Assembly: GCA_934254835.1 (NCBI GenBank)
Contig: CAKQMI010000036.1
Location: 1-17,377 of the forward strand
Length of the DNA: 17,377 bases
Direction: 5' to 3'
Source: an uncultured Clostridia bacterium
GTDB lineage: Bacteria > Bacillota > Clostridia > Christensenellales > CAG-917
The notes beneath the pieces were generated by a model. That model did not search any database. It was not told the DNA's origin and was given only the letters and a program-made list of their open reading frames with translations. Within the stretch, counting starts at the first letter, position 1. Each line of letters starts with the position of its first letter. This document shows, one piece after another, positions 1 to 6,626 of the stretch. A program made the translations under genes and the position numbers.

Positions 1-365
1 CGGGCGTATCGCAAAAAATCGCCGACGTTTTCGGCGCGGCGGGAGAAAGGTACGACATATTGACTTACGGCGTGTCATCGACGCTCGTCGCAAACCTTAT
101 CAACAATATTCCGATGAGCGTTTTATACTCGGCAATCACCGAAACCGCGTCGCCTTATGCGGTGTATGCGTCGGTAATCGGCAGCAACATCGGCGCGTTT
201 CTTACGCCCGTCGGCGCGCTTGCCGGCATAATGTTCACGGGGCTTTTGAAAAACCTTGGCGTAAAGTTTACGTTCCTTGACTTTTTGAAATACGGCGTTG
301 TCGTCGCAATTCCTACGCTTTTCGCAACCCTTTCCGGGCTGTACATCGTTTACTTTTTACAATAA
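1..365 (+). CDS. ArsB/NhaD-type permease, 3' end only
   Basis: C-terminal about 120 residues of an integral membrane transporter; the 5' part lies outside the window and the reading frame is open from base 3 to the TAA at 363-365. The segment has the signature stretches of the ArsB/NhaD (ion transporter superfamily) permeases: NLINNIPMSVL, then GSNIGAFLTPVGALAGIMF, then a last hydrophobic helix ending close to the C-terminus. Three hydrophobic membrane segments are visible. Members of the family export arsenite/antimonite or exchange Na+/H+ or carboxylates; the substrate cannot be told from this fragment. It converges on the cyclic-di-AMP receptor gene and the two share a bidirectional terminator. 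Family assignment is good, substrate unknown. Confidence 0.8.
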   Translation, partial: GVSQKIADVFGAAGERYDILTYGVSSTLVANLINNIPMSVLYSAITETASPYAVYASVIGSNIGAFLTPVGALAGIMFTGLLKNLGVKFTFLDFLKYGVVVAIPTLFATLSGLYIVYFLQ

Positions 366-379
366 TATCGGCGCAAAAA

Positions 380-404
380 AACGGCGTCGAACCCCGATGC
401 CGTT
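380..404. terminator. Bidirectional intrinsic terminator
   Basis: A 9-bp stem (380-388 with 396-404, one G-U pair) and a 7-base loop lie between the stops of two convergent genes. T-rich bases follow on the plus strand, and the A-run at 375-380 supplies the U-tract for minus-strand transcription. Confidence 0.8.
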
Positions 405-425
405 TCGTTTATTTGAAAAAACTTC

Positions 426-764
426 TTAAAACTTGACGCAACTTAAGACGTCCATGACGAAAGCGACGGTCCCGCCCGTTTCAACCTTGACGGGGGTGGG
501 CGACGTAATATCGGTGACGTCGGGCAAAGTCACGAAAGTCGTTTCCACGCGTTTTTTCGCGTGATTTTCCAAAATCCGCAACACGGTATCCACCCTTGCT
601 CTTTCGACGCCGATGAGAAGCGTCACGTTTTTCTTTTTCAAAAATCCGCCCGTGGACGAAAGCATCGTGCAGTAAAAACCCTGTTTTGCAAGGTCGCGCA
701 CGGTGGAGTTTGCGTTTCCGCCGGGAAGAACAGCCATAATCATTTTATCACAAAGTATATTCAT
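426..764 (-). CDS. darA: DarA/YaaQ-like cyclic-di-AMP receptor (PII-like)
   Basis: 112-residue cytosolic protein of the cyclic-di-AMP-binding, PII-like DarA (PstA/YaaQ) family, which forms trimers and is thought to relay c-di-AMP levels to K+/osmolyte and cell-wall physiology. Visible family landmarks are the conserved STGGFL at about 37-42, the IGVE strand at 51-54 and the ETGGTVAFVMDV C-terminal strand that matches the family's GGATVFVLDV. Usual length is about 109 residues. I chose ATG at 764 because GGAG lies 7 bases upstream; a TTG five codons further upstream sits before that site. ATG at 743 would give a 105-residue protein and is an alternative, since the conserved region begins around residue 7. 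It has its own consensus-like promoter and is divergent from the CorC-type gene. Confidence 0.85.
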   Translation of the reverse strand: MNILCDKMIMAVLPGGNANSTVRDLAKQGFYCTMLSSTGGFLKKKNVTLLIGVERARVDTVLRILENHAKKRVETTFVTLPDVTDITSPTPVKVETGGTVAFVMDVLSCVKF

Positions 765-782
765 AGTCCTACTCCACAAAAT

Positions 783-811
783 ATTATCGCACCGAAGCGC
801 GCACTTGTCAA
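783..811 (-). promoter_or_regulatory. Sigma-A promoter of the DarA-like gene
   Basis: On the minus strand there is a perfect -35 TTGACA (806-811), a 17-base spacer and -10 GATAAT (783-788). The predicted start of transcription is near 776, so the Shine-Dalgarno site (772-775) would lie at the extreme 5' end of the message. Confidence 0.75.
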
Positions 812-868
812 CGCAAACGCGCGAAAAGGCGACAAAATGCCGAAAAACGGCTATTTCCCTTAAATATA

Positions 869-897
869 TTTACAAATCCGCTATATGATGATATAAT
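869..897 (+). promoter_or_regulatory. Sigma-A promoter of the CNNM/CorC gene
   Basis: -35 TTTACA (869-874), a 17-base spacer and a perfect -10 TATAAT (892-897). The predicted start near 904 gives a leader of about 27 bases, with GAGGAG at 921-926. Confidence 0.8.
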
Positions 898-930
898 AAG
901 ATAACATAATTTTTTATTTTGAGGAGAAGT

Positions 931-2307
931 ATGTTGACAGAACAACCTGACCCTGACCCTGACAGTATGATATTGTCGGTCGTTTTCATTGTAATACTCG
1001 TGCTGTTGTCGGGCTATTTTTCGGCAACCGAGACGGCGTTCACGTCGGTTAACCGCACGAGGCTCAAACTCAAGGCGCAAGACGGCAACAAGTCCGCCAA
1101 AAACGCGCTGTATCTTTTGGAAAGATACGACAAGGTGCTTTCGGCGATACTCGTCGGCAACAACCTTGTCAACATCACGCTTTCGGTTTTATTCAACAAC
1201 ATTTTCAAGGTCGTAATCCCAAATGTAGCAATAAGCGGTATTGTTTCGGTTGCCGTTTCAACGGTGATCGTTTTGACTTTCGGCGAAATCTCGCCCAAGA
1301 TGATTGCAAAGGAAAATTCCGAAAAAATCACCATGGCGTTCGGCTATCCGATGCGCGCGATAATGATTTTGTTGTACCCCATCACGATACTGTTTGCGGG
1401 GCTGAAATTTGTTTTGCGCAAGATTTTCAAGTCGAAAGACGACGACAAAATCACCGAGGAAGAACTTTTATCGATGGTCGAGGAGGCGCAAGAAGACGGC
1501 TCTCTCGATATGCAGGAACGCGAGCTTATCTCAAGCGCGATTGAGTTCGACGACGCCGAAGTCGAGGACATTTTCGTACCGCGCGTCAACGTCATCGCCG
1601 TCCCCCTCGATATGTCGATGGACAAAATCAAGTCGCTTTTCTTGGAGCACAACTTCTCGCGTATGCCCGTCTATAACAACACTATCGACAGCATCGTGGG
1701 CATGATACACAATATCGACTTCTTCACCGCCCTCGAAAAAGGCGAAAAGTCCATCAAAAACTACGTCACCCCCGTCACGATTGCGACGGAACATATGAAA
1801 ATATCGACGCTCCTGAAAAGTATGCAACGCCAAAAAGTCCACATGGCGGTCGTCGTGGACGAGTACGGCGGAACGCTCGGTATTGTCACGCTTGAAGATA
1901 TTTTGGAGGAACTTGTCGGCGAAATCTGGGACGAGCACGACGAGGTCGTCAACTACTTCACGAAAATCGACGACACGACTTATATCGTCGACGGGCGTGC
2001 GGAACTCGACAAGTTCTTTGAAACTTTCGGGCTCGATAAGGAAGAGGCAGAAGACTTCGACTCACAAACGGTCAGCGGTTGGATTATCGCCGAGATGGGC
2101 GAAATCCCCAAAAAATCACAAACCTTCAATTACAAAAACCTCACCATCATCGTCAATAGGCTGACGCAACGCAAGATTTTGGACGTCAAAGTCATCATCA
2201 ACCCCGTCGAGGACGACGAAAACGACGGCGAAAGACAAACGTTGTTTGAAAAGGTAAGCGAAAAAATCGCCGACAAACAAGAAAACAAACAGGACAGCAA
2301 CGATTGA
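931..2307 (+). CDS. CNNM/CorC (HlyC) family ion transporter with CBS pair
   Basis: 458-residue membrane protein of the hemolysin C/CorC/MpfA group, associated with Mg2+ (or Co2+) efflux and homeostasis. Domain order: CNNM/DUF21 membrane domain at about 12-195 with SATETAFTS at 31-39 and GEISPK at 118-123; paired CBS domains at about 213-332 with VVVDEYGGTLGIVTLED; CorC_HlyC C-terminal domain at about 345-425; then a charged tail rich in D, E, K and Q. Length is normal for the family. ATG at 931 follows GAGGAG (921-926); an in-frame TTG at 919 overlaps that site and is rejected. The N-terminus carries a small Asp-Pro repeat encoded by three 6-base repeats. It stands alone between its promoter and a strong terminator. 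Although often called a hemolysin, transport is the supported role; the exact ion is inferred. Confidence 0.9.
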   Translation: MLTEQPDPDPDSMILSVVFIVILVLLSGYFSATETAFTSVNRTRLKLKAQDGNKSAKNALYLLERYDKVLSAILVGNNLVNITLSVLFNNIFKVVIPNVAISGIVSVAVSTVIVLTFGEISPKMIAKENSEKITMAFGYPMRAIMILLYPITILFAGLKFVLRKIFKSKDDDKITEEELLSMVEEAQEDGSLDMQERELISSAIEFDDAEVEDIFVPRVNVIAVPLDMSMDKIKSLFLEHNFSRMPVYNNTIDSIVGMIHNIDFFTALEKGEKSIKNYVTPVTIATEHMKISTLLKSMQRQKVHMAVVVDEYGGTLGIVTLEDILEELVGEIWDEHDEVVNYFTKIDDTTYIVDGRAELDKFFETFGLDKEEAEDFDSQTVSGWIIAEMGEIPKKSQTFNYKNLTIIVNRLTQRKILDVKVIINPVEDDENDGERQTLFEKVSEKIADKQENKQDSND

Positions 2308-2350
2308 TTTCTTCCCCGCCCTAACGGAAAAACACAACTTTAATACATAC

Positions 2351-2379
2351 AAAAAGGCTAACCGTGCGTTAGCCTTTTT
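2351..2379. terminator. Bidirectional intrinsic terminator
   Basis: A perfect 12-bp stem (2351-2362 with 2368-2379) with a 5-base loop. The stem starts with five A and ends with five T, so it works in both directions between the convergent CorC-type and DUF6273 lipoprotein genes. Confidence 0.9.
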
Positions 2380-2405
2380 CTCCGCTTATTTTGTACTGTT
2401 TCGTC

Positions 2406-3527
2406 TTACAGACGAATCCACAATGCGGGTACAATACCGTAGCGCATAAACCGTGCTTCCGTTGCTATTTTGGTCAATGTTTCGTCATTTCTATACTTTA
2501 TGATGCACGTATCTGTGTTCGAATTGAACGGCGTACGCAAACGCCACGAAGTATAGTCGTTTTCATTGACCTCAACACCCTGACTTTTTGCGTAGTCAGT
2601 ACTTTTTCTTTGTCTTTCGCTGTTCGTCGATATTATCTGTGACGCTTCATAATAAGACAATAAAAACACCTTGTCTTGGGTATCTTCGCAAATAAAATCG
2701 TTTGTTTTGTCTCCCGTGCTTATCAAACTGTTATCCACCGTTATTTTCTCAATCAACTCTTTTTGCATGTCATTGAACGCAGTGGCATAGAAGGTTTGAT
2801 TAAGCCAAATTCTTATCGAGCTGTACTGATAATTGTTGGTATAAGTTTTGTAGGGCGCTCCTTTATTGTTGTTATAAAGCACTTCATTATTGCCTTCGGT
2901 AACTACCCTGTAAGTATCCTGAAATGCTTGTGCGTCGATTGCGACGTCTGCAAACAAAAACGCGCGTCCGTTTTTCTCTTCCAAAATACGCCACTTTATC
3001 GGTTCGTACTTAAACCAATATGCAGTGTTCCTAACGTACCCGTTTTTCTGTTGATTACTCGAAGCATAATTTTCACCACCGCCGAAATAATACGGTCTAA
3101 ATTTGTCAAAATAAACACCACGATATCTCTCTCCCGAAAAATCCACGTCAATATACCACATATAATCTGTGGCGGCACCCGCTTGATAATACCTGTATGA
3201 CGTCCATTTTCCGTGTTCGTTTTCCATCGGCAACGCTCCCGCAAGTTTATCAAGCTCGGTTGTGACGGCTCCGTCCGTAACTTTGGATTGCGGATAAGTA
3301 CCGAACAAAATCGTATTGCCTTCACGAATATATTGTTTGGTCGCTTGTCCCGGCTGTTCGGGTTGTTCGGGTTGTTCGGGTTGTTCGGGTTGTTCGGGTT
3401 GCTCCGTTTGCCCCATATTATTCTTATTGTCGGTCTTGTTCTTGTCTTTTTGGTTGTCGCAAGCGACAAACGTAACCGCCAACACGACTATCAACAACGC
3501 GATTAAAAAAAGTCTGGTTTTTCTCAT
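2406..3527 (-). CDS. DUF6273-type lipoprotein with Glu-Gln-Pro linker
   Basis: 373-residue predicted lipoprotein. A signal peptide at about 1-22 ends in a lipobox-like FVAC with Cys23 as the lipid anchor. A Lys/Asn/Asp-rich stretch follows, then six Glu-Gln-Pro repeats (residues 42-59) that look like a flexible wall-spanning linker. The rest resembles the DUF6273 domain of Clostridia: an opening with FGTYPQS, PIKWRILEEKNGRAFLFAD near the middle, a SSIRIWLNQTFYATAF segment, and the typical C-terminal end GIVPALWIRL. The function of DUF6273 is unknown; the protein is likely exposed on the outer face of the membrane. ATG 3527 has an excellent GGAGGAG site. The gene is monocistronic, with a possible promoter upstream and a shared terminator downstream. 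Base composition looks more A+T-rich than that of the enzyme genes nearby. Confidence 0.8.
   Translation of the reverse strand: MRKTRLFLIALLIVVLAVTFVACDNQKDKNKTDNKNNMGQTEQPEQPEQPEQPEQPEQPGQATKQYIREGNTILFGTYPQSKVTDGAVTTELDKLAGALPMENEHGKWTSYRYYQAGAATDYMWYIDVDFSGERYRGVYFDKFRPYYFGGGENYASSNQQKNGYVRNTAYWFKYEPIKWRILEEKNGRAFLFADVAIDAQAFQDTYRVVTEGNNEVLYNNNKGAPYKTYTNNYQYSSIRIWLNQTFYATAFNDMQKELIEKITVDNSLISTGDKTNDFICEDTQDKVFLLSYYEASQIISTNSERQRKSTDYAKSQGVEVNENDYTSWRLRTPFNSNTDTCIIKYRNDETLTKIATEARFMRYGIVPALWIRL
3351..3404 (-). repeat. 9-bp tandem repeat encoding (Glu-Gln-Pro)6
   Basis: Six 9-base units within the lipoprotein gene; the inner units are identical on the plus strand (ggttgttcg) and the outer ones vary by a base or two. 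The repeat is in frame, so copy-number change would lengthen or shorten the linker without a frameshift. Confidence 0.9.
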
Positions 3528-3556
3528 ACTCTCCTCCCTGTGGCTTATCTAAAATA

Positions 3557-3585
3557 ATGTTACAATATAATTATGTCGCTGTCAA
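3557..3585 (-). promoter_or_regulatory. Possible promoter of the DUF6273 lipoprotein
   Basis: Perfect -35 TTGACA (3580-3585) on the minus strand, a 17-base spacer and a poor -10 TAACAT (3557-3562, 4 of 6). The implied leader of about 23 bases matches the short leaders elsewhere in the window. Confidence 0.5.
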
Positions 3586-3596
3586 TATGCAGTTTA

Positions 3597-3697
3597 TAAA
3601 AAAGGACGCCCGTGTGTGACGGGCGTACCTTTTCTAAAAACAAATCAGAGGGAGAACAAATGACTTTATTAAAACTTAGAGTCGCATAACACGACTT
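3597..3697 (-). ncRNA. Candidate small RNA, about 100 nt
   Basis: An isolated transcription unit without a convincing gene. It begins 7 bases after a perfect consensus promoter and ends in a strong intrinsic terminator. The predicted RNA has a 5' hairpin (5-bp AGUCG/CGACU stem, 7-base loop, 3681-3697), an unpaired A/U-rich middle with CUCCCUC (complement of 3648-3654), and the terminator hairpin with a U6 tail. The CUCCCUC is complementary to a GAGGGAG-type ribosome binding site, a known seed type in Gram-positive small RNAs. It does not match any RNA family I can recall (it is too short and lacks landmarks of 6S, SRP RNA and tmRNA). The existence of the transcript is inferred; the promoter and terminator are seen. 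Confidence 0.55.
3600..3633 (-). terminator. Intrinsic terminator of the candidate small RNA
   Basis: An 8-bp GC-rich stem (3606-3613 with 3619-3626) and 5-base loop are extended by AAAAGG/CCTTTT around a single bulged base. On the minus strand it is followed by six U (3598-3603). Confidence 0.85.
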
Positions 3698-3703
3698 TCC
3701 TTT

Positions 3704-3732
3704 ATTATATCGATGAATTAAATCTTTGTCAA
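3704..3732 (-). promoter_or_regulatory. Perfect consensus sigma-A promoter of the candidate small RNA
   Basis: On the minus strand TTGACA (3727-3732), exactly 17 bases, TATAAT (3704-3709). It is the best promoter in the window. An 8-bp dyad (3736-3743 with 3750-3757, AATATGAA/TTCATATT) lies just upstream of the -35 and could be a regulator site or chance in AT-rich DNA. Confidence 0.8.
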
Positions 3733-3933
3733 CAGAATATGAATAAAATTTCATATTTATTTTTTGTGTCAGTGTGATTGTCCTTTTGACAGTATTGATA
3801 TTTATTGTTTATTTCTTGTTCTGAAACCACATTTTTGCCGAAAAACACTGAAATATCGACGGTTTTCTGATGTTTTGATTGATTTCTTCCTGCAAATATA
3901 TCAAAAATATTATATCATTCGTCCGATTTTCGT
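3733..3933. other. AT-rich intergenic stretch with no gene seen
   Basis: Between the small-RNA promoter and the flavodiiron promoter I see no ORF with a ribosome binding site and no structured RNA. The only features are the dyad at 3736-3757 and a lone TTGACA at 3786-3791 without a matching -10 or downstream gene. Confidence 0.6.
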
Positions 3934-3963
3934 TTTACACGGGCGCGCAATATATTGTATAAT
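3934..3963 (+). promoter_or_regulatory. Promoter of the flavodiiron-XTPase operon
   Basis: -35 TTTACA (3934-3939), an 18-base spacer and -10 TATAAT (3958-3963). The predicted start is near 3970, about 17 bases ahead of the ATG. Confidence 0.7.
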
Positions 3964-3986
3964 AATTGCGGTTTATGGAGGTTTAT

Positions 3987-5141
3987 ATGAAAATTTCAAT
4001 TTCAAACGATATAAAATACGTCGGCGTCAACGATAAAAACCTCGATTTGTTCGAGGGACAGTACGTCGTCGAAAACGGAATGGCTTACAACTCCTACGTC
4101 ATCATCGACGAAAAAATCGCGGTGCTCGACTCGGTTGACATGAATTTCAAAGACGAATGGCTTAATAACGTGTCGTTCGCTCTTGACGGGCGCAACCCCG
4201 ATTTCCTTATCGTCCAACACATGGAGCCCGACCACTCGTCCAACGTGACGGCGTTTATGGAAAAATACAAGGACGCAAAAATCGTGGCGTCGGCACGCGC
4301 GTTCCAAATGATGAAAAACTATTTCGGCACCGATTTTTCCGACCGTCAGGTCGTCGCAAAGGAAGGCGAGGTTTTGTCGCTCGGAAAGCACAATCTGTCG
4401 TTTATCTCCGCGCCCATGGTGCACTGGCCCGAGGTCATTATGACCTACGACGATTTCGACAACGTTTTGTTTTCGGCGGACGCGTTTGGAAAGTTCGGCG
4501 CGCTCGACACGGACGAAGACTGGGCGTGCGAGGCAAGACGCTATTACTTCGGCATCGTCGGCAAGTACGGCGCGCAAGTCCAATCGGTTTTGAAAAAAGT
4601 CGCTCCGCTTGAAATCGGCGTGATTTGTCCGTTGCACGGTCCCATCCTTTCCGAAAATATTCCTTATTATCTCAATCTTTACGATATTTGGTCGTCGTAC
4701 GGCGTCGAAAGCGAAGGCGTCGTCATCGCATATACCTCGGTCTACGGGCACACCAAAACCGCGGTGGAACTTCTTGAAAACAAACTCCGCGAAAAAGGCG
4801 TGAAAGTGTCCGCGTTCGACCTTGCCAGATGCGATATGGCGGAAGCCGTCGAGGACGCCTTCAAATACGGCAAAATCGTGCTGGCAACCACCACTTACAA
4901 CGGCGAAATATTCCCGTTTATGAAAACTTTCATCGACCACCTTGTCGAAAGAAACTTCCAAAATCGCACGGTCGGATTTATCGAAAACGGCTCGTGGGCA
5001 CCGCAAGCCTCGCGTATTATGCGCGGTATGCTCGCGTCGCAAAAAAATCTGACGCTCCTCGATAACGACGTCAAAATCTTCTCGGCGGTGAGCGACAGAA
5101 ATATCGACGAAATCCAAGCCCTTGCGGACGCTTTGGCGTAA
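3987..5141 (+). CDS. fprA: A-type flavodiiron protein (O2/NO reductase)
   Basis: 384-residue cytosolic flavodiiron protein of the minimal A type: metallo-beta-lactamase-like diiron domain at about 1-240 and flavodoxin domain at about 245-384. These enzymes reduce O2 to water and/or NO to N2O and protect anaerobes. All expected diiron ligands are visible: H78-x-E80-x-D82-H83, H146, D165 and H217. The flavodoxin part has the FMN-binding loop TSVYGHTK and an ENGSWAP stretch. No rubredoxin or flavin-reductase domain is fused, so it needs an external electron donor; a rubredoxin and an Hrb-type fusion are encoded at 9173-9966. ATG 3987 follows GGAGG (3977-3981) by 5 bases; an upstream in-frame TTG at 3966 precedes that site. 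It is co-transcribed with the XTP/dITP pyrophosphatase gene 16 bases downstream. O2 versus NO preference cannot be read from sequence. Confidence 0.92.
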   Translation: MKISISNDIKYVGVNDKNLDLFEGQYVVENGMAYNSYVIIDEKIAVLDSVDMNFKDEWLNNVSFALDGRNPDFLIVQHMEPDHSSNVTAFMEKYKDAKIVASARAFQMMKNYFGTDFSDRQVVAKEGEVLSLGKHNLSFISAPMVHWPEVIMTYDDFDNVLFSADAFGKFGALDTDEDWACEARRYYFGIVGKYGAQVQSVLKKVAPLEIGVICPLHGPILSENIPYYLNLYDIWSSYGVESEGVVIAYTSVYGHTKTAVELLENKLREKGVKVSAFDLARCDMAEAVEDAFKYGKIVLATTTYNGEIFPFMKTFIDHLVERNFQNRTVGFIENGSWAPQASRIMRGMLASQKNLTLLDNDVKIFSAVSDRNIDEIQALADALA

Positions 5142-5157
5142 TTACACGGCGGAATTT

Positions 5158-5745
5158 ATGGAAAAAGTAATAATTGCATCCAACAATATGAACAAAATTC
5201 GCGAGTTTTCCGAAATGCTCGGGGACGGCGTACAGGTGCTGTCGCTGAAAGACGTCTTCTCCTTGGACATCGAGGAAAACGGCGAAACTTTTTTGGACAA
5301 CGCCCTCATAAAAGCCAAGACGATAAGTCTGTTCCTTCGTGAAAAAGGGGTGTTCGCCCCCGTGTTCTCCGACGACAGCGGACTTGCGGTCAACTCTTTG
5401 GGCGGTGCGCCCGGCGTCCACAGCGCAAGGTACGCGGGCATGCACGGCGACGACAAGAAAAACCGTGACGTCCTTTTGAAAAACCTCGAAAACGCCCACG
5501 ACCGAAGCGCGTACTTCATCTCGGTGATCGTGTGCTATTACCCCGACGACACCTACGTTTTTGCTGAAGGCAAGACGTACGGACACATTCTTTGTGAGGA
5601 AGAAGGAACGAACGGGTTCGGCTATGACTGCATCTTTTATTCGTCGGATTTGCAAAAGTCTTTCGGGCTTGCGACGGCGGAAGAAAAGAACGCGGTCTCC
5701 CACCGCGCCCGCGCACTGCAAGAAATACTAAGGAAGATTAAATAA
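5158..5745 (+). CDS. rdgB: XTP/dITP pyrophosphatase (RdgB/HAM1 family)
   Basis: 195-residue cytosolic enzyme that hydrolyses deaminated purine nucleotides (XTP, dITP, ITP) to monophosphates plus pyrophosphate, keeping them out of DNA and RNA. Family motifs in order: SNNMNK at 8-13, ENGETF at 40-45, DDSGL at 72-76, the GAPGVHSARY substrate loop at 83-92, NGFGYD at 152-157 and SHRA at 181-184. Length is standard. The usual GYDPIF is GYDCIF here, a conservative oddity. ATG 5158 has a modest GGCGG site; a frame extension further upstream overlaps the flavodiiron stop and lacks a site. The gene is 16 bases behind the flavodiiron gene and followed by a strong terminator, so the two form an operon. 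The pairing suggests a damage-protection unit, which is an inference. Confidence 0.92.
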   Translation: MEKVIIASNNMNKIREFSEMLGDGVQVLSLKDVFSLDIEENGETFLDNALIKAKTISLFLREKGVFAPVFSDDSGLAVNSLGGAPGVHSARYAGMHGDDKKNRDVLLKNLENAHDRSAYFISVIVCYYPDDTYVFAEGKTYGHILCEEEGTNGFGYDCIFYSSDLQKSFGLATAEEKNAVSHRARALQEILRKIK

Positions 5746-5761
5746 CAAAATCAAACGAAGT

Positions 5762-5791
5762 CGCCGTGGCAATCGCCACGGCGTTATTTTT
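5762..5791 (+). terminator. Intrinsic terminator of the flavodiiron-XTPase operon
   Basis: A perfect 9-bp GC-rich stem (5762-5770 with 5775-5783), a 4-base loop, then TTATTTTT. The minus-strand side lacks a clean U-tract, so its use by the convergent HAD gene is less certain. Confidence 0.88.
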
Positions 5792-5825
5792 AATAAACGA
5801 TATTTTATGATACAAAAACCGCAAC

Positions 5826-6503
5826 TTAAAGTATGGTTTTTATCTCATCAAGGCTTTCAACGTAATAATCCCATATTACGTCTTTCGGTATTTCGGCTTT
5901 GTCGTGATTGAACCATATCGTTTTTATCTCGGCGTTTTTTCCGCCTAAAATATCTGCGGTCAACGAGTCGCCGATAAGCATTATTTCGTCCCTATTCGCG
6001 CCCGCGTTTTCGACGCAATAGTCGAAGTATTCCTTTGTCGGTTTCATCGCGCCGACGGTTTCCGAAATGAACAGTCCCGAAAAATACTTTTCCATATCGG
6101 CTTTGTCGAGGCGGAATTTTTGTTGCCCGTACGGACCGTTGCTCGTGGCGAAAAGCCTGTACTTTGCGCTCAGATACTTCAATATTTCGTGCGCGCCCGC
6201 CACGGGTTCAGCCGACACCGCAAGATAGTCGTGAAAGACTTCCTCGAACTCGGGCCCGTCAATGCCCTTAATCCCGAAAGCGTCGAAAACCGTATTCCAC
6301 CTGATTTTTTTAAGACCGTCTTTGGAAAGGGTGCCGTCCTCGATTCTGCGCCACAGATTGTCGTTGATTTTTTTGAAGCACTCGAAAAGTCCCGTTTCGT
6401 ACTTTCTGCCGTATTTTTCAAGCCCCATAGTCATCGCGTACGTTGCGCACACGTCGAAGTCCAGCATAGTATTGTCGATGTCGATAAAAACCGTCGTAAT
6501 CAT
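5826..6503 (-). CDS. HAD hydrolase, YjjG/YfnB-like nucleotidase
   Basis: 225-residue cytosolic haloacid dehalogenase-type phosphatase (subfamily IA). The four HAD motifs are visible: motif I DIDNT with D8 and D10, motif II TSN at 120-122, motif III K154 in VGAMKPTKEYFDY, and motif IV GDSLTAD with D179 and D184, followed by ILGGKNA. The cap region with LWRRIEDG and the IGDSLTADILGG stretch resemble E. coli YjjG and B. subtilis YfnB, which dephosphorylate nucleotides including non-canonical pyrimidines. GAGG lies 5 bases ahead of ATG 6503. It converges on the XTP/dITP pyrophosphatase and is divergent from the amidohydrolase gene. Subfamily placement is by recalled similarity; other HAD-IA phosphatases remain possible. 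Confidence 0.82.
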   Translation of the reverse strand: MITTVFIDIDNTMLDFDVCATYAMTMGLEKYGRKYETGLFECFKKINDNLWRRIEDGTLSKDGLKKIRWNTVFDAFGIKGIDGPEFEEVFHDYLAVSAEPVAGAHEILKYLSAKYRLFATSNGPYGQQKFRLDKADMEKYFSGLFISETVGAMKPTKEYFDYCVENAGANRDEIMLIGDSLTADILGGKNAEIKTIWFNHDKAEIPKDVIWDYYVESLDEIKTIL

Positions 6504-6520
6504 AATTACCTCAATAAAAT

Positions 6521-6548
6521 ATTATCAAATTTCGGCGCGATATGCAAA
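6521..6548 (-). promoter_or_regulatory. Likely promoter of the HAD hydrolase
   Basis: Minus-strand -10 GATAAT (6521-6526), a 16-base spacer and a weak -35 TTTGCA (6543-6548). Confidence 0.5.
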
Positions 6549-6590
6549 CGTAACCCGCAAAAAAAGTTGTGGATTTTTGCATACACCCTA

Positions 6591-6599
6591 TGTTATAAT
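6591..6599 (+). promoter_or_regulatory. Extended -10 promoter of the amidohydrolase operon
   Basis: TGTTATAAT combines a perfect -10 with an extended TG element. No good -35 is present at 16-18 bases, which an extended -10 can offset. The implied leader is about 21 bases. Confidence 0.6.
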
Positions 6600-6626
6600 A
6601 TAATTGATTAAAATTTGGAGGAAATT

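Noticed and set aside
3660..3689. Plus-strand nine-residue ORF behind a GAGGGAG-like site
   Set aside because: The site is simply the complement of the CUCCCUC of the candidate small RNA. No plus-strand promoter precedes it, and a terminator hairpin lies just upstream.
3560..3754. Minus-strand 64-codon open frame in the gap before the flavodiiron gene
   Set aside because: It runs through a perfect promoter and the terminator hairpin, has no ribosome binding site at its ATG, and its translation looks like no protein family. A small RNA explains the region better.
3786..3791. TTGACA on the plus strand as a promoter element
   Set aside because: No matching -10 at 16-18 bases and no gene or structured RNA follows.
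4002..5117. 371-codon open frame antisense to the flavodiiron gene
   Set aside because: The sense strand has every flavodiiron ligand and a promoter and ribosome site; the antisense frame is a by-product of codon bias with few TTA/CTA/TCA codons.
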